From Pigmentiphaga sp. NML030171 (GTDB lineage Bacteria; Pseudomonadota; Gammaproteobacteria; Burkholderiales; Burkholderiaceae_B): 64,000 bases of DNA. Shown here piece by piece: positions 8,399 to 17,544 of this stretch (positions are counted from its first letter, which is position 1; every line of letters begins with the position of its first letter). The notes beneath the pieces were generated by a model. The model searched no databases. It saw only the letters and a list, made by a program, of their open reading frames with translations, and was not told the DNA's origin. Location: contig NZ_NINX01000035.1 of NCBI RefSeq assembly GCF_002188635.1, positions 291,001 through 355,000 of the forward strand, read 5' to 3'. Position numbers and translations under genes: made by a program.

Positions 8399-10771
8399 AT
8401 GGGGGAAAGCAAGGTCGACGGTGGCTACGCCCATATCGGGCGGCCGCTGGTCCGGGTGGAGGACGCCCGCCACCTAGCCGGCGGCGGCGCCTTCGTGGCG
8501 GACATCCAGGCGCCGGGATGCCTGGAAGTGGCGTTCTGCCGCAGCCTGGTGGCCCATGGCCGCCTGAAGGGCGTGACACTGCCGCCGGAACTGCCGGCCG
8601 GCACGTTCTGGACCGCGGCCGACATCGCCGGCCTGGCCTTGCCCATCTACTGCGCGTTGCTGCGCCCGGAGTTCAACGGCGCGCCGTATCCGCTGCTGGC
8701 CGACGGCAAGGTGCGTTTCGCCGGCGAGCCCGTGGTCCTGGCGCTGGGCGCGACCCGGGCCGAGGCCGAGGAACGCGCCGAGCAGGTGCAACTGGACATC
8801 GAGCCGCTGGCCGCGGTGGTCGATGCCTGGGACGAGGTCGAACATCCGGGCGTGCCGCTGCACGACCACCTGGACTCCAACCTGGTCATGCGCATCGGCC
8901 GCGCGCTGGGCGATGCGCAGGCCATCATCGACGACCCCGCCGCGCGAGGCCTGCGCCAGGTCACGCGCCGCCTGTCCATGGGGCGGGTGCTGGCCAGCCC
9001 GCTGGAATGCCGGGGCTGCCTGGCCTATCCGGATCCGGCCGGCGGCGTGGTCGTGCACGTGTCCAGCCAACGCCCGCACTTGATCCGCACCTTCCTGGCC
9101 GAACAGATTCCGGGCCTGACCGAAGCCGACATCCGCGTGGTCGTGCCGGACGTGGGCGGCGGCTTCGGCTCCAAGAGCAATCTGTATCCCGAGGAAGTCC
9201 TGGTGACGGCGCTGGCCTGGAAGCTGCGGCGGCCGGTGCGCTGGATCGAGGACCGCTACGAGCATTTCGTCGCCAGCAACCACAGCCGCCAGCACGAGCA
9301 GCGCATCACCGCCTATTTCGACGACACGGGCAGGATCCACGCGCTGGACGCGCTGGTGGTGGTGGATGCCGGCGCCTATTCGGCCAAGACCTCCACCGGC
9401 GCGATCGAGGCCAACATGGCCACCAACGTCATGCTCGGGCCCTACGACATCCGCAACTATCGTTTCGAGGCCGTCAGCATCCATACCAACAAGAGCCCCC
9501 TGGGGCCTTATCGCGGCGTGGGCCGGCCGGGCGGCTGCTTCGCGATGGAGCGCATCATCGAGGAGGTTGCCCGCGAACTGGGCGCCGACCCGCTGGACGT
9601 GCGCCGGGCCAACCTGATCTCGCCGGCGCAGATGCCCTACGTGTCGGCCACCGGGCTGGCCTACGACTCGGGCAACTACCGAGAGGTCGTCGATGCCGCC
9701 GGGCGCTTCGTGGCCGAGAACTGGTCCGCCGCACGGCAGGCCGATGACGGCGGCCGGGTGGGCGTGGGCTATGCGATGCTGGTCGAGCAGGCCGCGCACG
9801 GCGCCGAGGAATGGCGCCGCCGGGGCTCGCCGCTGATCTACGGCCACGAGTCGGCGCGGGCCACGCTGAACATGGACGGCACGCTGGTCATCGAGGTCGG
9901 CACGCTGTCGCACGGGCAGGGGCATTTCACCAGCCTGGCGCAGATCGCGGCCGAGATCACCACGCTGCCGGTCTCGGCGATACGCATACGCCAGGGCGAT
10001 ACGTCGGCGGCGCCCTACGGTCTGGGCTCGGTCGCCTCGCGGTCCATCGTGATGGCGGGCGGGGCGGTGGCCATGGCCTGCCGCGACATCGTCGGCAAGG
10101 CGCGCGCCATCCACGCCGTGCTGCACGAGACGGACGACGCGCAGATCGAGGTGCGCGACGGCGCCTGCGTTTCGCCGCAAGGCACGACGTCCTTCGGAGA
10201 TCTGGCGCGCGTCGCCTACGTGGGCGTGAGCAAGCTGCCGCGCTCCATTTCCCCCGGCTTCTCGTTCCAGGCCGATTATCGGCCCAGCGTTGAGACCGGA
10301 ACGTTTTCCTACACGCTGCACGCCGCGCGCGTCAGCGTCGACCCGGACACCGGTTTCGTCAGGATCCTGGACTACCTGGTGGTGGAAGACTGCGGCACGG
10401 TCGTCAATCCCCTGATCCTGGACGGCCAGATACGCGGCGGCGTCGCGCAAGGCATCGGCCAGGCCCTGTATGAAGAAATGATCTATGACAGCAACGGCCA
10501 GCCGCAGACCGTGACCTTCGGCGACTACGCCGTGCCCAGCGCGGTCGAGGTCCCGCCCATCTCCATCCTGCACTTCAGCACGCCGTCGCCCCATTCCGAG
10601 TTCGGCATGAAGGGCATGGGAGAAGGGGGGGCCGTGGCGCCGCCGGCGGCCATCGCCAATGCCGTGCGCGACGCGCTGGCGGACCTGGGCGTGGACGTGT
10701 GCCGCACGCCCATCACGCCCGACTACCTGCTGCGCCAACTGCACGAAGCCGGGCGGGGAGGCACGCGATGA
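8399..10771 (+). CDS. molybdopterin-binding large subunit, xanthine dehydrogenase/aldehyde oxidase family
   Basis: This 790-residue catalytic subunit is of the molybdenum hydroxylase family, which inserts water-derived oxygen into a C-H bond of an N-heterocycle or aldehyde. Cofactor-binding GGGFGSK and PYRGVGRPGG motifs are present. The conserved active-site Glu is in GMGEGGAV (about residue 742). The CO-dehydrogenase loop VAYRCSFR is not seen, so it is not a form I CoxL. The start chosen is the ATG two bases after the receptor gene's stop; an earlier in-frame ATG lies inside that gene. It is coupled by ATGA to the FAD subunit. The likely role is the first ring hydroxylation in the pathway. 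Confidence 0.92.
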   Translation: MGESKVDGGYAHIGRPLVRVEDARHLAGGGAFVADIQAPGCLEVAFCRSLVAHGRLKGVTLPPELPAGTFWTAADIAGLALPIYCALLRPEFNGAPYPLLADGKVRFAGEPVVLALGATRAEAEERAEQVQLDIEPLAAVVDAWDEVEHPGVPLHDHLDSNLVMRIGRALGDAQAIIDDPAARGLRQVTRRLSMGRVLASPLECRGCLAYPDPAGGVVVHVSSQRPHLIRTFLAEQIPGLTEADIRVVVPDVGGGFGSKSNLYPEEVLVTALAWKLRRPVRWIEDRYEHFVASNHSRQHEQRITAYFDDTGRIHALDALVVVDAGAYSAKTSTGAIEANMATNVMLGPYDIRNYRFEAVSIHTNKSPLGPYRGVGRPGGCFAMERIIEEVARELGADPLDVRRANLISPAQMPYVSATGLAYDSGNYREVVDAAGRFVAENWSAARQADDGGRVGVGYAMLVEQAAHGAEEWRRRGSPLIYGHESARATLNMDGTLVIEVGTLSHGQGHFTSLAQIAAEITTLPVSAIRIRQGDTSAAPYGLGSVASRSIVMAGGAVAMACRDIVGKARAIHAVLHETDDAQIEVRDGACVSPQGTTSFGDLARVAYVGVSKLPRSISPGFSFQADYRPSVETGTFSYTLHAARVSVDPDTGFVRILDYLVVEDCGTVVNPLILDGQIRGGVAQGIGQALYEEMIYDSNGQPQTVTFGDYAVPSAVEVPPISILHFSTPSPHSEFGMKGMGEGGAVAPPAAIANAVRDALADLGVDVCRTPITPDYLLRQLHEAGRGGTR

Positions 10772-11616
10772 AGCTGCCGCCTTTCGCGCTGCATGTGCCG
10801 CGCACGCTGGACGAAGCGCTGGCGCTGCGCGCCGCCCTGGGCAGCGATGCCAAGGTCCTGGCCGGCGGGCAGAGCCTGCTGCCCATGATGCGCTACCGCA
10901 TGCTGCGCCCCTACGCGCTGATCGACATCACCCGGGTGGCGTCGCTGGCGAACCTGGACACCGCGCCGGCCGTGCGCATGGGCGCGGCCGTCACCCATGC
11001 CGACGTCGAACGGTGTACGCAGGCCGGGGCGCTGTTCGACCTGCTGCGCGCGCATGCCGCCGAGATCGCCTTCCTGCCGGTGCGTGGCCGGGGCACCGTG
11101 GTCGGCAGCCTGGTCCACGCCGATCCGGCGGGGGACTGGCCGCTGCTGCTGACCGCGCTCGATGCCTCGGTGGAACTGGCCAGCCTGCGGGGGCGGCGTG
11201 TCGTCGCCCTGCGCGATTTCATCCGCGGCGCCATGGACAGCGACGTGCAGGTGGACGAGATCGCGCTGGCGGCCACGCTGCCCGAGCGGGCATCGGGCCT
11301 GGTCCGATGGGGCCGGTGCAAGCTCATGCACCGGGCGGGCGAATTCGCCTCGGCCAGCGCACTGGCCCTGCAAGGCGCCGATGGCCAGTGGGCATGCTGG
11401 CTGGGCGCGATCGATCCTGGTCCGCTGGCCCTGCCGGCCACGGCGGCGCGCCTGGCGGCAGCCGGAGGCCCGACACCCGCCAGGCGCGACGTCGCGGCCT
11501 CGGCCCTGGACGAAATCCTGGCCGCCCGGCCGCACATCGATCCGCTGGCGGCATCCCGTCACGCGCAGGCGATGGCCCGGGCGGTCGAACAGGCATGGCA
11601 AGGAGTCGCCGCATGA
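10768..11616 (+). CDS. FAD-binding medium subunit of molybdenum hydroxylase
   Basis: This is a 282-residue FAD subunit of the CoxM/CutM type. The N-terminal FAD-binding segments LAGGQSLLPMMRYRM and the later GRGTVVGSLVHADPAGDWP are the family signatures. It receives electrons from the iron-sulfur subunit and passes them to an acceptor. The ATG overlaps the large-subunit stop (ATGA), and its own stop overlaps the next ATG the same way. The order large-medium-small differs from the common cox order medium-small-large. Confidence 0.93.
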   Translation: MKLPPFALHVPRTLDEALALRAALGSDAKVLAGGQSLLPMMRYRMLRPYALIDITRVASLANLDTAPAVRMGAAVTHADVERCTQAGALFDLLRAHAAEIAFLPVRGRGTVVGSLVHADPAGDWPLLLTALDASVELASLRGRRVVALRDFIRGAMDSDVQVDEIALAATLPERASGLVRWGRCKLMHRAGEFASASALALQGADGQWACWLGAIDPGPLALPATAARLAAAGGPTPARRDVAASALDEILAARPHIDPLAASRHAQAMARAVEQAWQGVAA

Positions 11617-12092
11617 AGATCACATTGACCGTGAACGGCCGCGAAACCGGACTCGACGTCGAACCCTCCGCGATACTGGCCGACGTGCTGCGCGAGCAGT
11701 GCCGGCAGACCTCCGTGCACCTGGGCTGCGAGCATGGCGTGTGCGGCGCCTGCAACGTCATCGTCGATGGCCAGGTGGTGCGTGCCTGCCTGACGCTGGC
11801 GGGTTCGGTGGACGGCTGCTCGGTGACCACGCTGGAAGGCCTGTGCGATGCCACGGCCGACCGGCTGCGCCGGGCCTTCGGCGAACACCACGCCCTGCAA
11901 TGCGGCTTCTGCACGCCGGGCATGGTCGTGAGCGGATACGACATCGTGCGCCGTGGCCAGTTGCGCGACGAACCGGCGATCCGCCAGTGCCTGTCCGGCA
12001 ACATCTGCCGCTGCACGGGCTACCACGGCATCGTCGCGGCCGTCGTCGAAGTCGCCAACGAAGAACGACCCATCACCGAGGTGCAAGCGTGA
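11613..12092 (+). CDS. [2Fe-2S] small subunit of molybdenum hydroxylase
   Basis: This 159-residue electron-transfer subunit has two [2Fe-2S] sites. The plant-ferredoxin-like cluster uses Cys39, Cys44, Cys47 and Cys59 (CEHGVCGAC, then RAC). The C-terminal helical domain cluster uses Cys97, Cys100, Cys132 and Cys134 (CGFC and CRC). All eight ligands are intact. With the two upstream genes it makes a complete three-subunit enzyme. The stop overlaps a GTG start of the next gene (GTGA). Confidence 0.95.
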   Translation: MKITLTVNGRETGLDVEPSAILADVLREQCRQTSVHLGCEHGVCGACNVIVDGQVVRACLTLAGSVDGCSVTTLEGLCDATADRLRRAFGEHHALQCGFCTPGMVVSGYDIVRRGQLRDEPAIRQCLSGNICRCTGYHGIVAAVVEVANEERPITEVQA

Positions 12093-13183
12093 AATCCTTC
12101 AATCCCTACGGCATCGTCGGCGCGGCCATCGTGCCGCACGCGCCGCAATTCCTGTCCCTGCCCGAGACCGAGGACCTTGAACAGGTCGCCCGCGTGCGCC
12201 GCTCGCTGGAAACCATAGGCGAGCGGCTGCGGGCGCTCGCGCCCGATTGCATCGTCATGGTGTCCAACGACCATGGCGACCACTTCGTCACCCATGGCGT
12301 GCCGCCGTTCTGCGTGCACGTGGCCGACCAGGCCGACGGCATGCACAAGCATCGCGGCATGTGGGCCATCGACGGCGCCACCGGCTACGCCCTGGTCCCC
12401 GAAATGGAGCGGGCCGGCTTCGACCTGGCCTTCACCATGAACGCCAAGCTGCAGACGGCCTTCACCATACCCTACGAGTTCATGGGCTTCGGGCGCGACG
12501 TGCCGCTGGTGGCCCTGTTCGTCAACGCCTACGTGCCGCCCCAGCCCAGCGGGCGCCGCTGCTACGCCTTCGGCGCCGCCCTGCAGACCGCCTTGCAGCG
12601 CCTGGGCAAGCGGGCGCTGCTGATCGCCAGCGGCGGACTGTCCCACTATCCGGGCACGGTGCACTATCCGCATCCCGACCTGGAGACGGACCAGCGCATC
12701 TTCGCCGAAATCCAGGCGGGACATCTGACGCACCTGCTCAGCTACGACGACTGGGAGCTGGACCGCACCGGCAACGTCGAGCTGCGCGCGCCGCTGATCC
12801 TGGCCGGGGCGCTGGGCGAGAACCGGCCGCCGTTCACGGCGCTGCTGGAGCCGTCGTGGCACCACATCTATGCCTCGGCCGGCTGGGACCTGACCGAGCC
12901 GGCGCCGGCGCGCGATCCGCTGCGCTATCCGGCCATGCCGCCGGAACGGGCCAGGCTGGCCGAGGCGGTGCTGGCCCTGCGCACGCGGGCCGAGGCGGCG
13001 GAACGCTTCCTGGACGACCCCGCGGCCTTCTGCCGGCCCTTCCTCCTGGCGGACGACGAACGCCAGGCGCTGTGCGCCATGCAATGGGATGTCCTGCGGG
13101 ACCGCTTCGGCATCCACGCCTTGCTGACCTCCGGCGCGGCCATGCAGATCGGCCTGGCCGCCAAGCGCCGACAGGCCGGATAG
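12089..13183 (+). CDS. class III extradiol ring-cleavage dioxygenase with fused LigB and LigA domains
   Basis: This 364-residue protein starts with GTG, overlapping the previous stop. Residues 1 to about 285 are LigB-like. Iron ligands by alignment to LigB are His17 (VPHAPQ), His62 (SNDHGDH) and Glu231 (NVELRAP), with the catalytic His186 in GGLSHYPG. Residues about 305-350 (FLDDPAAFCRPFLLADDERQ and on) resemble LigA, the small subunit of protocatechuate 4,5-dioxygenase. The LigB-LigA order matches single-chain gallate dioxygenases. It should open a dihydroxylated aromatic or pyridine ring beside one hydroxyl. The substrate is not known. Confidence 0.85.
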   Translation: MKSFNPYGIVGAAIVPHAPQFLSLPETEDLEQVARVRRSLETIGERLRALAPDCIVMVSNDHGDHFVTHGVPPFCVHVADQADGMHKHRGMWAIDGATGYALVPEMERAGFDLAFTMNAKLQTAFTIPYEFMGFGRDVPLVALFVNAYVPPQPSGRRCYAFGAALQTALQRLGKRALLIASGGLSHYPGTVHYPHPDLETDQRIFAEIQAGHLTHLLSYDDWELDRTGNVELRAPLILAGALGENRPPFTALLEPSWHHIYASAGWDLTEPAPARDPLRYPAMPPERARLAEAVLALRTRAEAAERFLDDPAAFCRPFLLADDERQALCAMQWDVLRDRFGIHALLTSGAAMQIGLAAKRRQAG

Positions 13184-13220
13184 AGATTCTTCGCTTCAAC
13201 ATTTTCTTCGGGTATCGGGT

Positions 13221-14372
13221 ATGAAACGCAAAGTAGAAATCGCCGGGGGCGGCATCGCCGGCCTGAGCGCCGGCGCGCTGTTCGCGCGCCGCGGCTGGGA
13301 AGTCAACGTCCACGAGCAGGGATCCGAGATCCGCGAAGTGGGGGCGGGCATCTATATCAAGAACAACAGCCTGGAGGTGCTGGAGAAGCTGGGCGTGCTG
13401 GACCGCATCCGCGGCCAGGGCACGGTACTCGAGCGGGCGCAGATCCAGTTCGCCGACGGCACGGTCAAGCAGGAGCGGCCGTTGCGGGACAAGTCCCGCG
13501 TCCATACCTTCGCCCGGCAGGTGCTGATCGAGGGACTGCGCGACGCCGCGCTCGAGGCCGGCGTGAACATCGTGACCGGCTCGCGGGTAACCGGCGCGCT
13601 GCCCGGCAAGGGCCTGCTGACCGCCGACGGCGGGCTGCACGAGGCCGACCTGGTCATCGCGGCCGACGGCGTGCATTCGGCGGTGCGCAATTCGCTGAAG
13701 ATGGGCGGGGGCTTCACCGAGCTGCCGACCATCATCAACCGCTATCTGATCGAAGGCCGCGCCTTCACGCCCCAGCCCAAGACCGTGGAGCACTGGTCGG
13801 GCAACCGGCGCATAGGCGTGACGCCCTCGGGACCGGACCATACCTACGTCTACATGGTCGCCCCGGCCTGGGACGCCACGGCGGCGCGCTTTCCCATCGA
13901 CGTCGGGGACTGGAGCCGGCGCTTTCCCAGGATCGCCGACCTGATGCCCGTGCTGCACCGGGCCGAGGGCACGCAATACCATTACGGCCTGGTCAAGTGT
14001 CCGAGGTGGAGCGCCGGCAACATCGCCATCCTGGGCGACGCCGCCCATGGCCTGCCGCCGACGCTGGGGCAGGGGGCGGGCCTGACGCTGATGAACGCCT
14101 ACGCGCTGGCGCACCTGGTGGCCGACGCCGACGACGTCGCCGCCGCGGTGTCGGCCTGGGAGCAGCGCGTGCGCTTCATCAGCGATCGCACGCAGGCCTG
14201 GGCCGTGCGCTACGATTGGTTCACGCGCCAGTGGCCGACCTCGCTGGATTTCGCGCGGCCGCTGGTGGCCTGGAGCTTCGGCCAGTTCAAGTGCCTGAAC
14301 GAACGCATGCGCGTGGCCGATCGCGGCCTGGCGCAGGCCGGCATAGACATGATGGGGGAAGCACGGCCATGA
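13221..14372 (+). CDS. FAD-dependent aromatic-ring monooxygenase
   Basis: This is a 383-residue single-component flavoprotein hydroxylase of the p-hydroxybenzoate/salicylate/6-hydroxynicotinate hydroxylase type. The dinucleotide fold GGGIAGL is at residues 9-15, the DG motif in VIAADGVHSAVR binds FAD and NAD(P)H, and the GD motif is in NIAILGDAAHGLPP. Such enzymes add a hydroxyl to an already hydroxylated ring, which fits a place between the molybdenum hydroxylase and the extradiol dioxygenase. The exact substrate cannot be told. It sits 37 bases after the dioxygenase gene, the largest gap in this part of the operon, and overlaps the next gene by ATGA. Confidence 0.88.
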   Translation: MKRKVEIAGGGIAGLSAGALFARRGWEVNVHEQGSEIREVGAGIYIKNNSLEVLEKLGVLDRIRGQGTVLERAQIQFADGTVKQERPLRDKSRVHTFARQVLIEGLRDAALEAGVNIVTGSRVTGALPGKGLLTADGGLHEADLVIAADGVHSAVRNSLKMGGGFTELPTIINRYLIEGRAFTPQPKTVEHWSGNRRIGVTPSGPDHTYVYMVAPAWDATAARFPIDVGDWSRRFPRIADLMPVLHRAEGTQYHYGLVKCPRWSAGNIAILGDAAHGLPPTLGQGAGLTLMNAYALAHLVADADDVAAAVSAWEQRVRFISDRTQAWAVRYDWFTRQWPTSLDFARPLVAWSFGQFKCLNERMRVADRGLAQAGIDMMGEARP

Positions 14373-14977
14373 TCATAGACGGCACCAAGACGCTGGCGGC
14401 GCCGCGCGCCCGGGTCTGGGAGGCGCTGGACGACCTGGACTTCCTGCGCCGGACGATTCCCGACTGCCGCGCCATCAGCCGCACCGACGACGGCGGCTAC
14501 CGGGCCACGATCTCGGCGGGCGTGGGGCCCATACGCGCCAACTTCGAGGTGGCCTTCGCCCGCGCGGTGCAGGCGCAGCAGGAGCGCTTCACGCTGACGG
14601 GCCAGGGCTCGGCCGGCGTGGCCGGCGCCGCCGCCGGCAGCGTGGCCGTGACGCTGGAGGACATCGCCGGCGGTACCTTGCTGGCCTATCGCGCCGAGAC
14701 CGAGGTGACCGGCAAGGTCGCCCAGCTGGGCGCGCGGATGATAGACGGCGCCGCACGCAAGTTCTCGGAGCAGTTCTTCGCGAACGTGCAGCGCGAATTG
14801 TCGGGCGGCGGGGCGCGGACGGCCGCGCCGGCAACCGGGGTCGCGGCCAGCGTCCATGCCGCGCCCGCGCCAGCCGCCGCTTCGCCGGCAGCGGGACGCT
14901 GGCAAGGCTGGTGGCTGCCCATCGCCTGCGGGGTGGGTTGCTTCGTCGGCACCTTCTGCGCCAACCTGCTGCGGTGA
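14369..14977 (+). CDS. CoxG-like SRPBCC protein with C-terminal membrane anchor
   Basis: This is a 202-residue protein. Residues 1 to about 145 are an SRPBCC/CoxG domain (MIIDGTKTLAAPRARVWEAL, GYRATISAGVGPIRANFEV). An Ala/Pro-rich linker follows, then a hydrophobic helix at about 180-200 (WWLPIACGVGCFVGTFCANL). CoxG proteins recruit or help mature molybdenum hydroxylases at the inner membrane, so it probably serves the upstream three-subunit enzyme. The start overlaps the monooxygenase stop. Confidence 0.87.
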   Translation: MIIDGTKTLAAPRARVWEALDDLDFLRRTIPDCRAISRTDDGGYRATISAGVGPIRANFEVAFARAVQAQQERFTLTGQGSAGVAGAAAGSVAVTLEDIAGGTLLAYRAETEVTGKVAQLGARMIDGAARKFSEQFFANVQRELSGGGARTAAPATGVAASVHAAPAPAAASPAAGRWQGWWLPIACGVGCFVGTFCANLLR

Positions 14978-14981
14978 CCGG

Positions 14982-16526
14982 ATGACCAGGCCCGTTCCCC
15001 GTGCGGCCGTGTTCGGCCGGCGCCGCGCCATCGTCACCGGCCATCACCTGGCCAGCCAGAGCGCGCTGGATACCTTGCAGGCAGGCGGCTCGCTGGTCGA
15101 TGCCATGATCTCGGCATCGGCCGTCCTGGCCGTCGCCTTGCCACATGCGACCTCGCTGGGCGGCTGCGGCATGATGCTGTATCACGACGCGGCCTCGGGC
15201 ACGGTCCAGGCCCTGAACGGCACGGGCCGGGCGCCCGGACTGGCCAGTCCGGGTGTCTTCGCCGACGGCGTCATCGGTCCGCGCGGACCATCGACCTGGG
15301 TGGCGCCCGGACTCGTGCGCCTGTGGGACGAGGCGCACCGGCGCCATGGGCGATTGCCCTGGGCCTCGCTGCTGGCGGACGCCGTGCGCCACGCCGCGGA
15401 CGGCATCGGGTGCTCCAGCGAGATTCATCGCAACCTCAGGAGCGCCAGGCCGGCCGTGGTCCGCCAGCCCGGCTTCGGCTCCCTGTTCGTGCCCGACGGC
15501 CGGCCGCTGGCGCCAGGGGACCTCCTGCGCCAGCCCGCCCTGGCCGATACCTTGAAACGCATCGCGCGCGATGGCGCCGACGCTTTCTACCAGGGACCCA
15601 TCGCCCGCAGCCTGGACGCCTTTTCGCGCGCGCAAGGAGGCCTGCTGCGCATGGATGACATGCTGGCGCAGCGGGCCGGCTGGGCGCCACCGGTCAGCCT
15701 GTCCGTGCGGGACAGGCACATCCATGTCATGCCGCCGAATTCCCTGGGGGTGTTGATGCTGGCCCAGCTCGATGCGCTGGCGCCGTACCTGGACGAGCCC
15801 GAAGGCCAGCGCGCCTATGCGCAGATCCAGATCGCGCGGCTATGCCTGGAAACCTTCCAGCGCAAGGTGGCCGACCCGGCCGCGCCGTGGCCCGCCACCC
15901 TGGACCCTGGGCAGGTCGCGCGGCGCCTGGCCAGCGTGGCGGGCGGGACGCCATCGGGCGCGCGCGATCCCGGCGACACCGCCGGCATCGTGCTGGCGGA
16001 CGGGCAGGGCAACGCGCTGGCCATGCTGCAAAGCGTGTTCCAGCCCTTCGGCAGCGGCTGCGTGGATCCGGAAACGGGCATCCTGTTGAATAACCGCCTG
16101 ATCGAATTCGATCTCGATCCGGCCAGCCCCAACGTGCTGGGCCCGGGCAAGCGGCCGGTCCATACGCTGAACCCCTACATCGTGATGGAAGGCGGCAGGC
16201 CGGCCATGCTGGGCGTGTCGCCGGGCGGCGTGAGCCAGACCACGACCGGCGTGCAGGTCATCGCCCATGCCTGCTTCGAGAACCTGCCGCTGGCCCAGGT
16301 CATCGATGCGCCGCGCTGGAGCATCACGCGCGGCGGCGACATCCTGCTCGAACCCGGTTTCGAGCCGGGCGTGGCGCAGCGGCTGCGCGAGGCCGGCGTG
16401 CCGGTGGAAGAGGATTCCCTGCACGAGTTCTACTTCGGGTCGGCCAAGGCCATCCGCATGCGCCACGATGGAACACTGGAGGCGGCGGCCGACCTGCGCC
16501 GCCAGGCCTGCGCGCTGGCGGAGTGA
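14982..16526 (+). CDS. gamma-glutamyltransferase-like Ntn hydrolase without signal peptide
   Basis: This 514-residue member of the gamma-glutamyltranspeptidase/cephalosporin acylase superfamily would self-cleave to expose an N-terminal Thr, by alignment Thr333 in PGDTAGIVLADGQGN. Typical later motifs GILLNNRLIEF and SPGGVSQTTTGVQV are present. Unlike E. coli GGT it has no signal peptide, starting MTRPVPRAAVFGRRRAIVTG, so it should act in the cytoplasm. At the end of this operon it may hydrolyse an amide formed on ring opening of an N-heterocycle instead of glutathione. That is inference from position. It starts four bases after the coxG-like stop. Confidence 0.85.
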   Translation: MTRPVPRAAVFGRRRAIVTGHHLASQSALDTLQAGGSLVDAMISASAVLAVALPHATSLGGCGMMLYHDAASGTVQALNGTGRAPGLASPGVFADGVIGPRGPSTWVAPGLVRLWDEAHRRHGRLPWASLLADAVRHAADGIGCSSEIHRNLRSARPAVVRQPGFGSLFVPDGRPLAPGDLLRQPALADTLKRIARDGADAFYQGPIARSLDAFSRAQGGLLRMDDMLAQRAGWAPPVSLSVRDRHIHVMPPNSLGVLMLAQLDALAPYLDEPEGQRAYAQIQIARLCLETFQRKVADPAAPWPATLDPGQVARRLASVAGGTPSGARDPGDTAGIVLADGQGNALAMLQSVFQPFGSGCVDPETGILLNNRLIEFDLDPASPNVLGPGKRPVHTLNPYIVMEGGRPAMLGVSPGGVSQTTTGVQVIAHACFENLPLAQVIDAPRWSITRGGDILLEPGFEPGVAQRLREAGVPVEEDSLHEFYFGSAKAIRMRHDGTLEAAADLRRQACALAE

Positions 16527-16532
16527 CAGGCC

Positions 16533-17312
16533 CTAGATTTCCAGCGTCGCCACCACCGGCGCGTGGTCCGACGGCTGTTCGTTCTTGCGGATCTCGCGCT
16601 CGATCACGCACTCGCTGCACACGGCCTTCAGGGTGTCGGACAGCAGGATGTGGTCGATGCGCAGGCCGGCATTGCGGCGGAAGCCGAGTTGCCGGTAGTC
16701 CCACCAACTGAAGGACTTGGGCGGCTGCTCGAACAGCCGGAAGGCATCGTGCAGGCCCACGTCCAGCAGCGAGCGGAACGCGGCGCGCTCGGGTTCGGAC
16801 ACCAGCACGCTGCCTTCCCACTTGACCGGATCATGCACGTCGCGATCATCCGGCGCGACGTTGTAGTCGCCCAGCACCGCCAGGCGCGGGTAGCGGGCCA
16901 GTTCCTTCTGCAGTCCTTCGCGGAAGGCGGCGAACCATTTCAGCTTGTATTCGTATTTGTCGCTTCCCACCGACTGGCCGTTGGGGCAATAGGCGCTGAC
17001 GACGCGCAGTTCGCCGGCCGGGGTATCCAGCGTGGCGGCGATGACGCGCTGCTGGGTGTCCTCGAACCCGTCGATGTTCTTGGCCACGTCCTTGACCGGC
17101 TGGCGGGTCAGGATGGCAACCCCGTTGTAGGTCTTCTGGCCGGTGAAGACGGCGTGATAGCCGATTTCCTCCAGGGCCGCGACGGGGAACTTGTCGTCGG
17201 GAAGCTTGAGCTCCTGCAGGCACAGGGCATCGACCGGATTGGCCTGCAGATAGGCGATGACCTGCGGCAGGCGCACGTTGAGGGAGTTGATGTTCCAGGT
17301 GGCGAGCTTCAT
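16533..17312 (-). CDS. xthA: exodeoxyribonuclease III
   Basis: This 259-residue Mg-dependent enzyme of the exonuclease III/AP endonuclease family cuts the backbone at abasic sites and degrades 3' ends in base excision repair. Family motifs in order: [24 protein letters not shown] (metal-binding Glu), [14 protein letters not shown] (catalytic Asp and Asn), RIDHILLS and SDHAPV (catalytic His). Length is normal. It converges on the catabolic operon, with six bases between stops. Confidence 0.95.
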   Translation of the reverse strand: MKLATWNINSLNVRLPQVIAYLQANPVDALCLQELKLPDDKFPVAALEEIGYHAVFTGQKTYNGVAILTRQPVKDVAKNIDGFEDTQQRVIAATLDTPAGELRVVSAYCPNGQSVGSDKYEYKLKWFAAFREGLQKELARYPRLAVLGDYNVAPDDRDVHDPVKWEGSVLVSEPERAAFRSLLDVGLHDAFRLFEQPPKSFSWWDYRQLGFRRNAGLRIDHILLSDTLKAVCSECVIEREIRKNEQPSDHAPVVATLEI

Positions 17313-17544
17313 CGGGCGAGGCGATTTCTAGTATGGATGCGGGCTAACGGGGGATTCATCGCCCCATCCGCTGGGCTGGCTGCAAAGCCGAGGCGCGCTT
17401 GGCGGCCGGATGGATGTCCGCCGCCTTGCGCATGATAGCAGCCTCGATTCGTGCGGACCGAATCGCTCGTCTACCCCGCCCGGCCTCGACCCCGGATGCT
17501 CCCGGCCTCGACCCGGCAGCCGGCGGACCCATGGCCGGGAACGT

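Noticed and set aside
8399..14977. Carbon monoxide dehydrogenase (cox) operon
   Set aside because: Medium, small, large and CoxG-like genes are present, but the CoxL loop VAYRCSFR is missing, the gene order differs, and ring-cleavage genes adjoin.
6938..16526. Nicotinate (nic) degradation cluster
   Set aside because: The monooxygenase and molybdenum enzyme recall NicC and NicAB, but the three-subunit enzyme with a CoxM-type FAD protein, the LigB-type dioxygenase, and the absence of maleamate/maleate genes do not match.
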